Shown here in pieces: positions 1-8,935 of a stretch of 23,723 nt of DNA. Source of the DNA: Planctomycetaceae bacterium UBA6172 (GTDB taxonomy: Bacteria > Planctomycetota > Planctomycetia > Pirellulales > Pirellulaceae); NCBI GenBank assembly GCA_002422955.1, contig DITY01000343.1, positions 1 to 23,723 on the forward strand. Reading direction: 5' to 3'. The stretch's first letter is position 1. The number at the start of each line of letters is the position of its first letter. A model generated the notes under the pieces. It saw nothing but the letters and a program-made list of their open reading frames with translations, did no database searches and had not been told where the DNA came from. A program made the translations under genes and the position numbers.

Positions 1-64
1 CCGCACGTTTCGTGTGAAAGCCAGCCGCGGGATTGCCGGCGGTTCGGGAGCGGTCGAAATTCAT
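1..64 (-). CDS. Partial CDS, N-terminus only (possible partner of the DUF1592 gene)
   Basis: An ATG at 64-62 overlaps the TGA of the preceding DUF1592-family gene as ATGA, the usual arrangement for translationally coupled genes. The frame stays open to the window edge and gives about 21 residues beginning MNFDRSRTAG. In planctomycetes a DUF1592-family gene is very often followed by a DUF1552-family gene, so this is the expected position for one. The visible residues are too few to confirm that, and no Tat motif is visible yet. The overlap is seen in the sequence; the family is inferred from context only. Confidence 0.45.
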   Translation of the reverse strand, partial: MNFDRSRTAGNPAAGFHTKRA

Positions 65-3000
65 GGTTGCTGTCGTCCCCGTTTCTCGAGAAATTGCGGG
101 CTGGTGATGATCGAATTGACCAGGGAATTGAAACGAAAACCGTCTCGGACCAAGTCTGCCTGAAGCGATTCGACCAGCGGTTCGTCGGACAGGATCAAAT
201 TTCGACCCAACGCGTAGGATAGCAGCTTGCGGCTGAGATGATCAACAAAGTGTTGACGCCGGTGCTCCGTCAGGTACTGTCGCAACCCTTCGACCCCATC
301 GCCCACATGCCCTCCGGGAAACTCGGCGCGGCTATCGACGGCGTGCCCGCTCAAGTCCGCGATGCGCCATTGACCGATCGGGTCGAAGTTTTCCAAAGCC
401 AAGCCGAGGGAATCGAATCGGTCATGGCACCCCGCGCAGCTCGAATGCTCGCGATGCTTGGCAAGGGTTTCGGCCAGGGTACGTTCGCCGAAATCCTGTT
501 CGTCGGCGGGGAGTTCGGGGACATCGGGGGGCGGGGCAGGGATTCGCTCACCGAGCAATCGCCGGGCGACCCAATAACCCCGCTTGACCGGGCTGGTCCG
601 TAGCCCGGGAGCATTCGCGGTCTGGAAAACAGCCATCGGCAGCAGGCCACCGCGGTGAAAGTTGGCCGCATCGACCCGCTGCCACGGCCCGGAGCTGTAG
701 TCGACGTCCGCGATCCCGTAATGGGCGGCTAACTCCGCGTTGACGAACGTGTGCCGGGCATCGAGAAACTCCAACACCGAACCGTCGCGACGGACGAGAT
801 CGACGAAAAAGCGAATCGGTTCCTGGAACATCGCCTGGCGGAGCGAATCGGTGAACTGGGGGAAACGATTTCGATCGACACTGTTGTGTTGTTCAAAGCG
901 ACGGAAATCGAGCCAATTGCCCGCGAATTCGAACGCCAGGGCCTCCGACCGAGGCGAAGCGAGCATCCGCTGGGCCTGTGCGATCAAGATGTTCGGCTCC
1001 CGGAGCTGACCCGACTGGGCGACCCGCAGCAGTTCATCGTCCGGCATGCTGGACCACAAAAAGTAGCTCAGGCGACTCGCCAGCTCGATGTCGGTTAGCG
1101 GCCGCCGCTGGTCCGTGGTGGGGGCTAGGTCGACTCGGTAGGAGAACCACGGCGAGATCAGGATCGAAACGACCGAATCCTGCATCGCTTCTTCGTGACT
1201 GAGCCCATCGGAATCGCGGAGCGCGCGGTAGAAACCGAGCAACTCTCCCATTTCGTCTTCGCCCAAGGGCCGACGATAGGCACGAGCGGCAAACTCGACC
1301 AACGCCTCCAAGTGGCTCGGCTCGGCAGCAAGTCGGGCCTGTTCGACCCAGCGGATGTGGCGATTCATCTGGTCAAAATAGGTGTCGATCGCGGCGAGGA
1401 CCTGATCGCTTCCTCCGTTGCGGACGGCCTTCGCGCGATACTGCTCGCTGAGCCGGCGGATCATGGCTTCCGACGTCACCGATTTATCTTCGGCACGGGC
1501 GAAGTCAAACACCTCATCGCGGAGGTACGCGGAATCCGTCCGCTCGAACCAGACGAATCCGCTGTATTGCCGTGTCGGAGCGGAAGTGATGAAATCGAGT
1601 TCCTGCCAGAGCTGATCGATCTCACCCCGTCCGGCGTCGTCCAGGATCAGGTCGTACAGCGGCGCGTCGTCGCGATAATACCCCATCATGCTGTGGAACC
1701 CGGCGCTCAGCAGACGCCCCTTTTCCTGCTCCTCCCGCTTCTTGCCGACGTAATCACGCCCCCGCTCGGAGACGTAGAAGGGATCGGGGAACAGGTCGCA
1801 GAAACGCGTCAGGGACTGGTCAAACTCGGATTTTCCCCCGGGATCTTCGGGGGCAAGCAGTTCGGGAAACTGGGCAGCCTCCGCACTGCCAGGGGCGATC
1901 GCAGCGATCGTTTCGGGCACGAACCGGCGACGGTGCGCGGCGTATTGGTCATTTTTCCAGAGCACGAATTGCTGCGAACCCAAATGGCCGCCCTTGAGTT
2001 CCAGGTTCGAAAAACTCGGTTCCATTCGACCACGGAGAGTCGCGATCCGTTCGCCGATCGCGTCACACCCCGACCGGGCCAGCTCGGCTTGCGACGGATC
2101 GGAGGGCAGCTCACGCCATAATCGATGAATCAATGCCAGCGGCCCCGCGCCGGGGGCCGGTTCCCGCAGCAGCTGACAGACTTCCGCTAGGTAGCGGGGG
2201 CTAATGCGGGCCTGCGTCGCGATCGTCTGCAACGTCGCCTCGTTCTGGAGCCCTTCGTCCAGGCAGCGGAACCGCCACGCTGCTAGGAAATAGTCCGCCA
2301 AATCGGTCGGTTGCCTCTGGTAAAAATCAACGATCCGCCGGACACAGTACTTGTCGCGATCCGTCTCGGTGACCACCGGGTGCGGGGCGAAAGCGAAACC
2401 ATGGGGTTTGAGCACCAAGTGTTCGGCGACGAACCGAGCCGCGGAAAGGTATTTTTCGAGCAGCGACGGAGACATCGTCAGCGATTCGCCGGTGTTATCG
2501 AACCCGGCCTCGTTGGCCGGATCGATCGGAAAATCCTTGGTGGGCTGTAGATCCTGACCGGTTAGGTCGCGAAGGGTGTAGTTGTATTCCGCGTGACTCA
2601 GCCGCCGGGTCACAATCGGCCCGGGGTCACCTGCCTTGCGGAGTGCGATCGCAATCCGGACCTGGCGGATCGCCTGCGTGGCCCGGTCGCGTTCGTCCTT
2701 CGCAGGTTGTTCCGCATCCCGCGGAGGCATCTCGCCCGCCTCAATCCGATGCAGCACTTCTTCCCAGGTTTGGTGGTAAACCTCCATCGATTCGGGGGTC
2801 ATGTAGCCGCGTAGATCGAGCTTCGCTTCTCGCAACTCCGCCCCGTGACAATCAAAGCAATGGCGTTCCAAGAAGGGCGCGATCAAGGTCGTAAAATCAC
2901 TGACCAGCGGATCGCTGACCGAAGCGTCCGTGGGTTGCGGACCGGTGACCGGTGGTTGGCCAAGGCCATCGTCCGCGGTGGCGAGCCCAGCGCCCGACAG

Positions 3001-3081
3001 GACACCCCAAGCCACGGCGAGCGTCAGCCGCGGGGTGAGTGAAAACCACCAGGTGACGAATACGGAACGGGCGGATCGCAT
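61..3081 (-). CDS. Secreted planctomycete cytochrome-like protein (PSCyt / DUF1587 / DUF1595 / DUF1592 / DUF1588 / DUF1585)
   Basis: A 1006-residue exported protein. Residues 1-36 form a signal peptide with a hydrophobic core ending near GLATA. A first c-type haem motif CFDCH lies at 75-79 in a PSCyt-like segment. DUF1587 starts near RRLSHAEYNYTLRDLTG (159-175). A long middle region (about 240-590) is less conserved. AYRRPLGEDE (601-610) marks DUF1595 and LSYFLWSSMPDDEL (671-684) marks DUF1592. DUF1588 begins near HRGGLLPMAVFQTAN and holds a second haem motif CAGCH at 882-886. DUF1585 ends the protein. A GGAAG element lies 5 nt upstream of the chosen ATG. The molecular function of the family is not established; two CxxCH motifs suggest periplasmic electron transfer or oxidation. 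Its stop overlaps a start codon downstream, so it is probably the first gene of a longer unit. Confidence 0.93.
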   Translation of the reverse strand: MRSARSVFVTWWFSLTPRLTLAVAWGVLSGAGLATADDGLGQPPVTGPQPTDASVSDPLVSDFTTLIAPFLERHCFDCHGAELREAKLDLRGYMTPESMEVYHQTWEEVLHRIEAGEMPPRDAEQPAKDERDRATQAIRQVRIAIALRKAGDPGPIVTRRLSHAEYNYTLRDLTGQDLQPTKDFPIDPANEAGFDNTGESLTMSPSLLEKYLSAARFVAEHLVLKPHGFAFAPHPVVTETDRDKYCVRRIVDFYQRQPTDLADYFLAAWRFRCLDEGLQNEATLQTIATQARISPRYLAEVCQLLREPAPGAGPLALIHRLWRELPSDPSQAELARSGCDAIGERIATLRGRMEPSFSNLELKGGHLGSQQFVLWKNDQYAAHRRRFVPETIAAIAPGSAEAAQFPELLAPEDPGGKSEFDQSLTRFCDLFPDPFYVSERGRDYVGKKREEQEKGRLLSAGFHSMMGYYRDDAPLYDLILDDAGRGEIDQLWQELDFITSAPTRQYSGFVWFERTDSAYLRDEVFDFARAEDKSVTSEAMIRRLSEQYRAKAVRNGGSDQVLAAIDTYFDQMNRHIRWVEQARLAAEPSHLEALVEFAARAYRRPLGEDEMGELLGFYRALRDSDGLSHEEAMQDSVVSILISPWFSYRVDLAPTTDQRRPLTDIELASRLSYFLWSSMPDDELLRVAQSGQLREPNILIAQAQRMLASPRSEALAFEFAGNWLDFRRFEQHNSVDRNRFPQFTDSLRQAMFQEPIRFFVDLVRRDGSVLEFLDARHTFVNAELAAHYGIADVDYSSGPWQRVDAANFHRGGLLPMAVFQTANAPGLRTSPVKRGYWVARRLLGERIPAPPPDVPELPADEQDFGERTLAETLAKHREHSSCAGCHDRFDSLGLALENFDPIGQWRIADLSGHAVDSRAEFPGGHVGDGVEGLRQYLTEHRRQHFVDHLSRKLLSYALGRNLILSDEPLVESLQADLVRDGFRFNSLVNSIITSPQFLEKRGRQQP

Positions 3082-3327
3082 GGCGGCTTCCGGTGGGCCG
3101 GAGGGGGCAAAAGGGTCGTCATATTGTCGTTCGGAGTGTATACTTCAACTGAGTATAACAGGGTCTGAAAACAGCATGCTTCATCGGCAGGGGGCCACCG
3201 CCCGTCCCCGACCCGACGCATACGGTCCCACCCCCTCGCCGCCAGCTACCTACCCACCTACGTCTCGACGGCCGGATGCCCAATCGGTCATCCGTCGTTT
3301 TTGAGCTTGGCCTGACCAGTCTGCATC
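3082..3327. promoter_or_regulatory. Divergent intergenic region with a TATACT/AGTATA dyad
   Basis: This 246-bp spacer separates the divergent DUF1592 gene and the DUF1549/DUF1553 gene and should hold both promoters. At 3139-3157 there is a perfect 6-bp inverted repeat, TATACT, a 7-nt spacer, then AGTATA. It is one of the most AT-rich spots in the region. Each arm resembles a sigma-70 -10 box, but I see no convincing -35 at the right spacing on either strand. It could be an operator or overlapping -10 elements. The rest of the spacer shows no gene. Confidence 0.35.
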
Positions 3328-6042
3328 ATGAATACGGGAATCCCACGTTTGAAATCGAGTCTCGACTACCCGTCGGCGATGCTCCTGCTCGCTTGGATAT
3401 CGGTCTTCGGTATCGGAGTGGCTCGCGCGAACGAAACGGTGGCGGAGACCGCCCCCCCGGCGGCCGTGGCACCGGGCTCGGTCGAGTTCTACCAACAGCA
3501 CATTCAGCCACTGTTGGCCGCGACTTGTTACGAATGCCATTCGCACGAGTCGGGAGAGTCGAACGGCTTGTTGATGGTCGATTCGGGCGCGGCCCTGCGT
3601 GCCGGCGGCAGCCATGGTCCGGCGGTGGTGCCGGGCAAGCCGGAGGAAAGCTGGTTGTATCGCGCGTTGCAGTACGACGGCTCCGATTTGCAGATGCCTC
3701 CGGACAGCAAGTTGCCCGACGAAAAAATCGCGCTGGTCAAAATTTGGATCGAGGCTGGGGCCGTTGCGCCGGAATCGCAATGGGATGCCGAGTATGCGGC
3801 TCGCACGACCGCCGGGGTCAACGGGTCGGAACATTGGGCTTATCAACCGCCGCGGCGATCGGTCGCTGGCGACGTGTCCGCCGGAAGCCATGCGATCGAC
3901 GAGGTCCTGCAGCGGCGGTTGCTGGAGAACGGTTTGGACTTTTCGCCGCCAGCGGATCGTGCCACCTTGGTGACGCGTCTGCATCACGACCTGATCGGTT
4001 TGCCGCCCTCGTTCGAGCAGGTCCAGAATTTTGTCAACGATCCACGACCAGACGAGGCGGTGATCGCGGCGACGGTCGATGAGTTGCTCGCTTCGCCGCA
4101 TTTCGGCGAACGCTGGGCACGTCACTGGATGGACCTCGCCCGCTACGCCGATACGAAGGGCTATGTTTTTCAGGAGGATCGCGAATACCCCGAGGCCTAC
4201 CGGTACCGGGATTGGCTGGTCGCGTCGCTCAATCGTGACCTTCCCTACGCCGAATTTGTGCGGGCGCAATTGGCGGCCGATCTGATCCCCGGGGGCGAAG
4301 CGGATCTGCCGGCCCTCGGCTTCTTGACACTCGGCCGGCGATTCCTGAACAATCGGCACGACATCATCGACGACCGCTTGGACGTGATCACGCGGGGACT
4401 GATGGGGATGACGCTGGCCTGCGCCCGCTGCCACGACCACAAGTACGATCCCGTCAGCCAGGCGGATTACTACGCGCTGTTCGGCGTGTTTCTCAACACC
4501 GATGAACCGGGCGGCGAACCCTTTGCCCATCGATTGGTCGACTCCACCGAAGTTCGCGAGTCGCGGATTTTGATCCGGGGTAATCCAGGAAATCGGGGCG
4601 ACGCGGTCGAGCGTCGCTTCGTCACGTTCCTAGCCCCCGAAGGGCTGCCGTTCGGCAGCGGTAGCGGCCGGTTGGAACTGGCCGAGCGGATCACCGAACC
4701 GTCGAACCCGTTGACGGCGCGAGTGCTCGTGAACCGCGTCTGGATGCACTTGATGGGCGAGTCATTGACCGAAAGCCCGAGCGACCTGGGGACGCGATGT
4801 CCGCCGCCACGGCATCAGGATCTGCTCGATCAAATGGCGGTCGAGTTCAATGAAGATGGCGGCAGCATCAAAGGTCTGATCCGCCGGATCATGACCAGCC
4901 AGGCGTATGCCCAATCGAGCATCGCGCGGGAGCCGGGGGAGACGGTCGATCCCGCCAACCAGTTGTATTGGCGGGCGAATCGAAAACGTCGCGATTTGGA
5001 AACGCTGCGGGACCGATTGTTGGCTGCCAGCGGCGAACTGGACCGGACCCTGGGCGGCAAGGCCGTCAAGATCGAGCAAGCCCCGTTCCCGCCGCGGCGG
5101 ACGATCTATGCCTACCTCGATCGTCAAAACTTGCCAGGCTTTTTCCGCAACTTCGACATGGCCAGCCTGGATGCGCACAGCCCGTCCCGGCCACGTACCA
5201 GCGTCCCACAACAGGGGCTGTTCCTGCTCAATAGCGGCTTCATCGCACGACAAGCGAGCGTGCTCGGGCGGCAAGTATCGGAAATCGCGGGTCGAGAAGG
5301 AAACGCCGCGGCGATTCGGTGGTTGACACGGCAGACCCTAGCGCGTGATCCGAGCGATGCGGAACTGTCGCTGATGAATGAGTTTCTCGAATCTCCGGTC
5401 AGCCCGACGACGGTCAGCGAACGCTGGCTGTGCGGCTACGGACCGTTCGATCCCGCGACCCATCGGCTCGGCGGCTTCGAACGTCTGCCGAACTTTGTCG
5501 ACGGCCGCTGGCATGGCGCGGACGGGCTACCGGACGGCAAGCTCGGTTGGGCGATGCTGTCGCCGCAGGGGGGCCATGCCGGAAACGACCTGAACCATGC
5601 CGTTGTCAGGCGTTGGATCGCCCCTGAAGACGGGACGGTCCGAGTTTCGGGAACGCTCAAGCATGACGCCCAGGAAGGGGATGGCGTCCGCGCGACGCTG
5701 TTACTGGACGGTGGACAGCCCCCCTTGGTCGGTGAAGTCGATGTGGCAGCGGCCAGCAGCCCACCGCTCGGCCAATGGACCGCCCACCATTCGGAGACCA
5801 AGACTCAGGCCGAAGGGATCGCGGTTCGCGCCGGCCAGACATTGGACTTCGTCACCGATTGCCAAACGGGTCCTGGACACGATTCGTTCACCTGGACCGT
5901 GCGAATTCGCTACGACGGGCCGCCGAAGCGAGTCTTCGAATCCGAGAAGGAGCAGCCGACGCCACTGCCCGAACCGCTCGATTCCTGGGCGTTGTTGGCG
6001 CAAGCCTTGCTGGCATCCAATGAGTTCGCCTTCGTCGATTGA
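3328..6042 (+). CDS. Secreted PSCyt1 / DUF1549 / DUF1553 protein, compact form with a C-terminal insert
   Basis: A 904-residue exported protein. A signal peptide covers residues 1-35 (core MLLLAWISVFGIGVARA). The planctomycete cytochrome C domain carries haem motif CYECH at 67-71 and ends around MPPDSKLPDEK. DUF1549 runs about 185-385 and ends in CARCHDHKYDP (365-375), a second CxxCH. The long variable linker usual in this family is almost absent: DUF1549 passes within about 30 residues into HRLVDSTEVR and IRGNPGNRGD. DUF1553 covers about 445-680 (NPLTARVLVNRVW). A segment at about 690-875 rich in predicted beta strands interrupts DUF1553 before its usual ending WALLAQALLASNEF (887-900). No clear ribosome-binding site precedes the ATG; the signal peptide supports this start. 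The DUF1501 gene 46 bp downstream is its usual partner. The biochemical role is unknown. Confidence 0.93.
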   Translation: MNTGIPRLKSSLDYPSAMLLLAWISVFGIGVARANETVAETAPPAAVAPGSVEFYQQHIQPLLAATCYECHSHESGESNGLLMVDSGAALRAGGSHGPAVVPGKPEESWLYRALQYDGSDLQMPPDSKLPDEKIALVKIWIEAGAVAPESQWDAEYAARTTAGVNGSEHWAYQPPRRSVAGDVSAGSHAIDEVLQRRLLENGLDFSPPADRATLVTRLHHDLIGLPPSFEQVQNFVNDPRPDEAVIAATVDELLASPHFGERWARHWMDLARYADTKGYVFQEDREYPEAYRYRDWLVASLNRDLPYAEFVRAQLAADLIPGGEADLPALGFLTLGRRFLNNRHDIIDDRLDVITRGLMGMTLACARCHDHKYDPVSQADYYALFGVFLNTDEPGGEPFAHRLVDSTEVRESRILIRGNPGNRGDAVERRFVTFLAPEGLPFGSGSGRLELAERITEPSNPLTARVLVNRVWMHLMGESLTESPSDLGTRCPPPRHQDLLDQMAVEFNEDGGSIKGLIRRIMTSQAYAQSSIAREPGETVDPANQLYWRANRKRRDLETLRDRLLAASGELDRTLGGKAVKIEQAPFPPRRTIYAYLDRQNLPGFFRNFDMASLDAHSPSRPRTSVPQQGLFLLNSGFIARQASVLGRQVSEIAGREGNAAAIRWLTRQTLARDPSDAELSLMNEFLESPVSPTTVSERWLCGYGPFDPATHRLGGFERLPNFVDGRWHGADGLPDGKLGWAMLSPQGGHAGNDLNHAVVRRWIAPEDGTVRVSGTLKHDAQEGDGVRATLLLDGGQPPLVGEVDVAAASSPPLGQWTAHHSETKTQAEGIAVRAGQTLDFVTDCQTGPGHDSFTWTVRIRYDGPPKRVFESEKEQPTPLPEPLDSWALLAQALLASNEFAFVD

Positions 6043-6088
6043 TCCGCATCGTGATGGACACGGCCCCGACACCCCGAGGTTTTTCAGC

Positions 6089-7504
6089 ATGTTTCCGCCA
6101 CTGACTCGCCGCGAATGGCTCAACCGCTCCGGAATGGGAATGGCAGCGCTCGCGCTCCACCCGTTGATGGCCGGCCAGGCCTCCGCGGAGACGGCCGGAG
6201 TCAATCCGCTGCTGCCCAAACAGCCGCATTTCGCTCCCAAAGCCAAACGTGTCATTCATATCTTCGCCAATGGCGGCCCCAGCCACGTCGATACGTTCGA
6301 CCCCAAGCCATCGCTGGAAAAGTATGCGGGCCAGCCGTTACCAGGTGAGACGCCGAAGACCGAACGCAAGACGGGCTCGGTCTTTCCGTCACCCTTCAAG
6401 TTCAAGAAGTATGGCGAAAGTGGCATCGAGATCAGCGAACTGTTCGAAAATGTCGGTCGCCACGCCGACGACTTGTGCGTGATCCGCTCGATGCATGCCA
6501 ACGTCCCCAATCATGAGCCATCGCTGCTGTTGATGAATACGGGCGAGGCCCGTCAAGTCCGTCCCAGCATGGGATCGTGGTTGACTTACGGGCTCGGTAC
6601 CGAGAACCAGAATTTGCCAGCCTTCATCGCGATGTGTCCCGGCGGCTATCCGATCCAGGAGTCCCAGAATTGGCAGGCGGGATTCCTGCCCGGGATCTAC
6701 CAAGGGACCTACATCGACACCCAACACCAATCGATCGACAAGCTGATCGAGTTCATCGAGAACCGGCGGGTCACCACCGATGATCAGCGACGTCAATTGG
6801 ACCTGATCCAGGCGCTCAATCGGCAGCACCAGCAGGCCCGTGACGAAGACCCGCAACTAGAATCGCGAATCCAATCGTTCGAGCTAGCCTACCGGATGCA
6901 ATCGGAAGCGGCCGAAGCGTTCGACGTGACTCGCGAATCCCAAGCCACGCTGGATGCTTATGGCCCGGGTGTGCAGGCACGTCAACTGCTGATCGCCCGC
7001 AGGCTGCTGGAACGCGGAGTCCGCTTCATCCAGGTCTGGCACGGCGCCGGTCAACCGTGGGATAACCACGACGATATCGAAGTCAATCACAAGCGGTTGG
7101 CCGGACAATGCGATGCCGCGATCGCCGCGCTGATCACCGACCTGAAGGAACGGGGGCTGTTCGAAGACACATTGATCATCTGGGGTGGTGAGTTCGGTCG
7201 GACCCCGACTGTCGAGCTCCCCAAGGAAGGCTCCAATGCCGGTAAGATCAATGGTCGCGATCACAACCATTGGGGATTCTCGATGTGGCTAGCCGGGGGC
7301 GGCGTTCGCGGTGGCCATGTCCACGGTGCGACCGACGAATTCGGCTTCAAGGCGGTCGAGAATCGCGTCCACGTCCACGATCTGCATGCCACGCTGTTGC
7401 ACCTGCTCGGCTTCGATCACGAGAAGTTGACGTACCGTTACGCCGGTCGTGATTTCCGACTGACCGACGTGCATGGCCGCCTGGTCAACGAACTGCTCGC
7501 CTGA
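6089..7504 (+). CDS. DUF1501 family protein, Tat-exported
   Basis: A 471-residue protein. The open frame extends upstream into the previous gene, but the ATG at 6089 is preferred because it gives a twin-arginine signal (LTRREWLNRSG, then a short hydrophobic stretch ending GQASA) and has a GAGG element 9 nt upstream. DUF1501 proteins are related to the alkaline phosphatase/sulfatase fold. Visible family motifs are NGGPSHVDTFDPK near the N-terminus, WGGEFGRTP in the C-terminal third, and GRDHNHWGF shortly after, which supply Asp/His residues of the presumed metal site. The gene lies 46 bp after the PSCyt1/DUF1553 gene and is almost certainly cotranscribed with it. Such pairs are abundant in planctomycetes; substrate and reaction are not known. 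Tat export suggests folding with a cofactor or metal before transport. Confidence 0.93.
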   Translation: MFPPLTRREWLNRSGMGMAALALHPLMAGQASAETAGVNPLLPKQPHFAPKAKRVIHIFANGGPSHVDTFDPKPSLEKYAGQPLPGETPKTERKTGSVFPSPFKFKKYGESGIEISELFENVGRHADDLCVIRSMHANVPNHEPSLLLMNTGEARQVRPSMGSWLTYGLGTENQNLPAFIAMCPGGYPIQESQNWQAGFLPGIYQGTYIDTQHQSIDKLIEFIENRRVTTDDQRRQLDLIQALNRQHQQARDEDPQLESRIQSFELAYRMQSEAAEAFDVTRESQATLDAYGPGVQARQLLIARRLLERGVRFIQVWHGAGQPWDNHDDIEVNHKRLAGQCDAAIAALITDLKERGLFEDTLIIWGGEFGRTPTVELPKEGSNAGKINGRDHNHWGFSMWLAGGGVRGGHVHGATDEFGFKAVENRVHVHDLHATLLHLLGFDHEKLTYRYAGRDFRLTDVHGRLVNELLA

Positions 7505-7525
7505 TCGGATCGTTCGTTCGCTCAG

Positions 7526-7554
7526 CCGGGTTCCCCGTATCCGTGAACGCCCGG
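7526..7554. terminator. Possible hairpin between convergent genes
   Basis: CCGGGTTC at 7526-7533 can pair with GAAC (7545-7548) and CCGG (7551-7554), with a 2-nt bulge and an 11-nt loop. It lies in the 71-bp spacer between the convergent DUF1501 and glcF genes, where a bidirectional terminator would be expected. There is no T tract on either side, so the call is weak. Confidence 0.28.
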
Positions 7555-7575
7555 CCGGACCGTGCACTTGAGCGA

Positions 7576-8874
7576 TTAGCCGCGCGCGGCAACCGCCCCG
7601 GGAGTCAGCATCGCCTCCAGGCGGCCATCCTGAACCCGATCGAGGATCTGGGCGACGTGCAGCACGGGAATGTTGCTGCCGAGCTTGCGGAGGTATTGTT
7701 CGATCTGGACCTGGCAGCCGATGTTTCCCAGGGCCACCACCTCGCACCCCGAATCGAGGATCGCCTGTGCCTTCCGCATCCCCAACTGACTAGCGATTTC
7801 GGGCTGGTCGATGTTGTAGGTCCCCGCGGAGCCGCAGCAGAACTCAGGATCGATCAATTCAACCACGGTGACACCGCCGATGCGCCGCAGCAGGTCGCGC
7901 GGTGGCTTGCGAATTTTTTGGGCATGGGCGAGGTGGCAGGCGTCGTGGTAGGCGATCCGCAGCGGTCGCGAGACCGATAGCGGGGCCAGTTCGAGTCGAT
8001 CGAGAAAAACGCTAAAGTCGCTAACGCGATGAGCGAAATCGGCCCCGGCTGCTTCCTGCCGATCGCCCTTGAGGATCAGCGGGTATTCGTGCATGCCGCT
8101 GCCACAACCGGCCGCGGTCGAAATGATCGCGATCGAGCGATTGCCGAAAGCTGTGACATTCTGCTTGGCAAACTTGGCAGCGCGATCGGCGTCGCCCATA
8201 TGCCAATGCAAGGCGCCACAACAAGCCTGCCCCCTCGGAACGTGAACCGTGACCCCGGCGCGGGTCAGCACGCGGATCGCCGAAGCCGTGATGTCGGGAT
8301 TGAGTACTTGCGCGGCGCAGCCCACATGCAACATCACCTCGGCACGCTGCTCGCCGAGGGCCGGCGAAACCTCCGGTGGCGTTTGCGGATCGGGCAATGA
8401 CGCGGGCAGCAGATCGACCAGCGGCTTCAAACCGCGCGGGGCCAGTTTTGTCAGCGGCCCTGACCACTGGCCCATCCGCAGCGCCCAGGCAAATCGTCGC
8501 GGATAGGGCACGGTCAGCGATGCAATCCGGCGACGGAGTTTGGCAAAAAAGGACCGCGCCGACGACTTCGGATACGAGGCACGGTAGGAACTGAGTAAGT
8601 CGCCATAAGGAACGCCCGAAGGGCAGGCGGTTTGGCAAGAGACGCAGCCCAAGCAGCGATCGATGTGCGGAGCCACCTGTTGCGGATCGAGGTTCCCCTC
8701 GAGCACTTCTTTCATCAGAAAAATACGTCCGCGGGGCGAATCGGCTTCGTCCCCCAGGAGGTCGTAGGTCGGGCAGGTCGGTAAACAGAACCCGCAATGG
8801 ACGCAGCGGGTCACCGCCTCGGCCATCGTTTCGCCGCGCGGACCGAGCGTCTCGGTAGAAATACGATGCAACAT
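7576..8874 (-). CDS. glcF: Glycolate oxidase iron-sulfur subunit
   Basis: A 432-residue cytoplasmic protein, about the length of E. coli GlcF. Two 4Fe-4S ferredoxin-type clusters are coded near the N-terminus: C24/C27/C30/C34 (CVHCGFCLPTCP) and C74/C77/C80/C84 (CLGCVSCQTACP). Two cysteine-rich CCG domains follow, with QACCG at 217-220 and FCCGS at 346-350, as in heterodisulfide-reductase-like and GlcF proteins. In the glycolate oxidase complex this subunit passes electrons from the flavin subunits to the membrane quinone pool. The gene lies 61 bp downstream of glcE on the same strand. An internal ATG at residue 17 is possible, but the upstream start fits the family better. A lactate- or other 2-hydroxyacid-specific complex cannot be excluded from sequence alone. 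Confidence 0.92.
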   Translation of the reverse strand: MLHRISTETLGPRGETMAEAVTRCVHCGFCLPTCPTYDLLGDEADSPRGRIFLMKEVLEGNLDPQQVAPHIDRCLGCVSCQTACPSGVPYGDLLSSYRASYPKSSARSFFAKLRRRIASLTVPYPRRFAWALRMGQWSGPLTKLAPRGLKPLVDLLPASLPDPQTPPEVSPALGEQRAEVMLHVGCAAQVLNPDITASAIRVLTRAGVTVHVPRGQACCGALHWHMGDADRAAKFAKQNVTAFGNRSIAIISTAAGCGSGMHEYPLILKGDRQEAAGADFAHRVSDFSVFLDRLELAPLSVSRPLRIAYHDACHLAHAQKIRKPPRDLLRRIGGVTVVELIDPEFCCGSAGTYNIDQPEIASQLGMRKAQAILDSGCEVVALGNIGCQVQIEQYLRKLGSNIPVLHVAQILDRVQDGRLEAMLTPGAVAARG

Positions 8875-8935
8875 CGGTCAAGCCGTAGGGGACGAATCGA
8901 GGTGTCGAAAGGTGGCTGGAGGTCGGCGGCGGGTG

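Noticed and set aside
1195..2121. 308-codon open frame, plus strand
   Set aside because: It lies wholly antisense to the DUF1592-family gene, whose product has clear family motifs; the antisense translation has none.
3250..4530. 426-codon open frame, minus strand
   Set aside because: Antisense to the PSCyt1/DUF1549 part of the plus-strand gene; Arg-rich product without recognisable domains, an effect of GC-rich codon use.
5597..6088. Upstream extension of the DUF1501 frame by 164 codons
   Set aside because: It overlaps the end of the DUF1553 gene in another frame and would bury the Tat signal; the ATG at 6089 with GAGG upstream is the better start.
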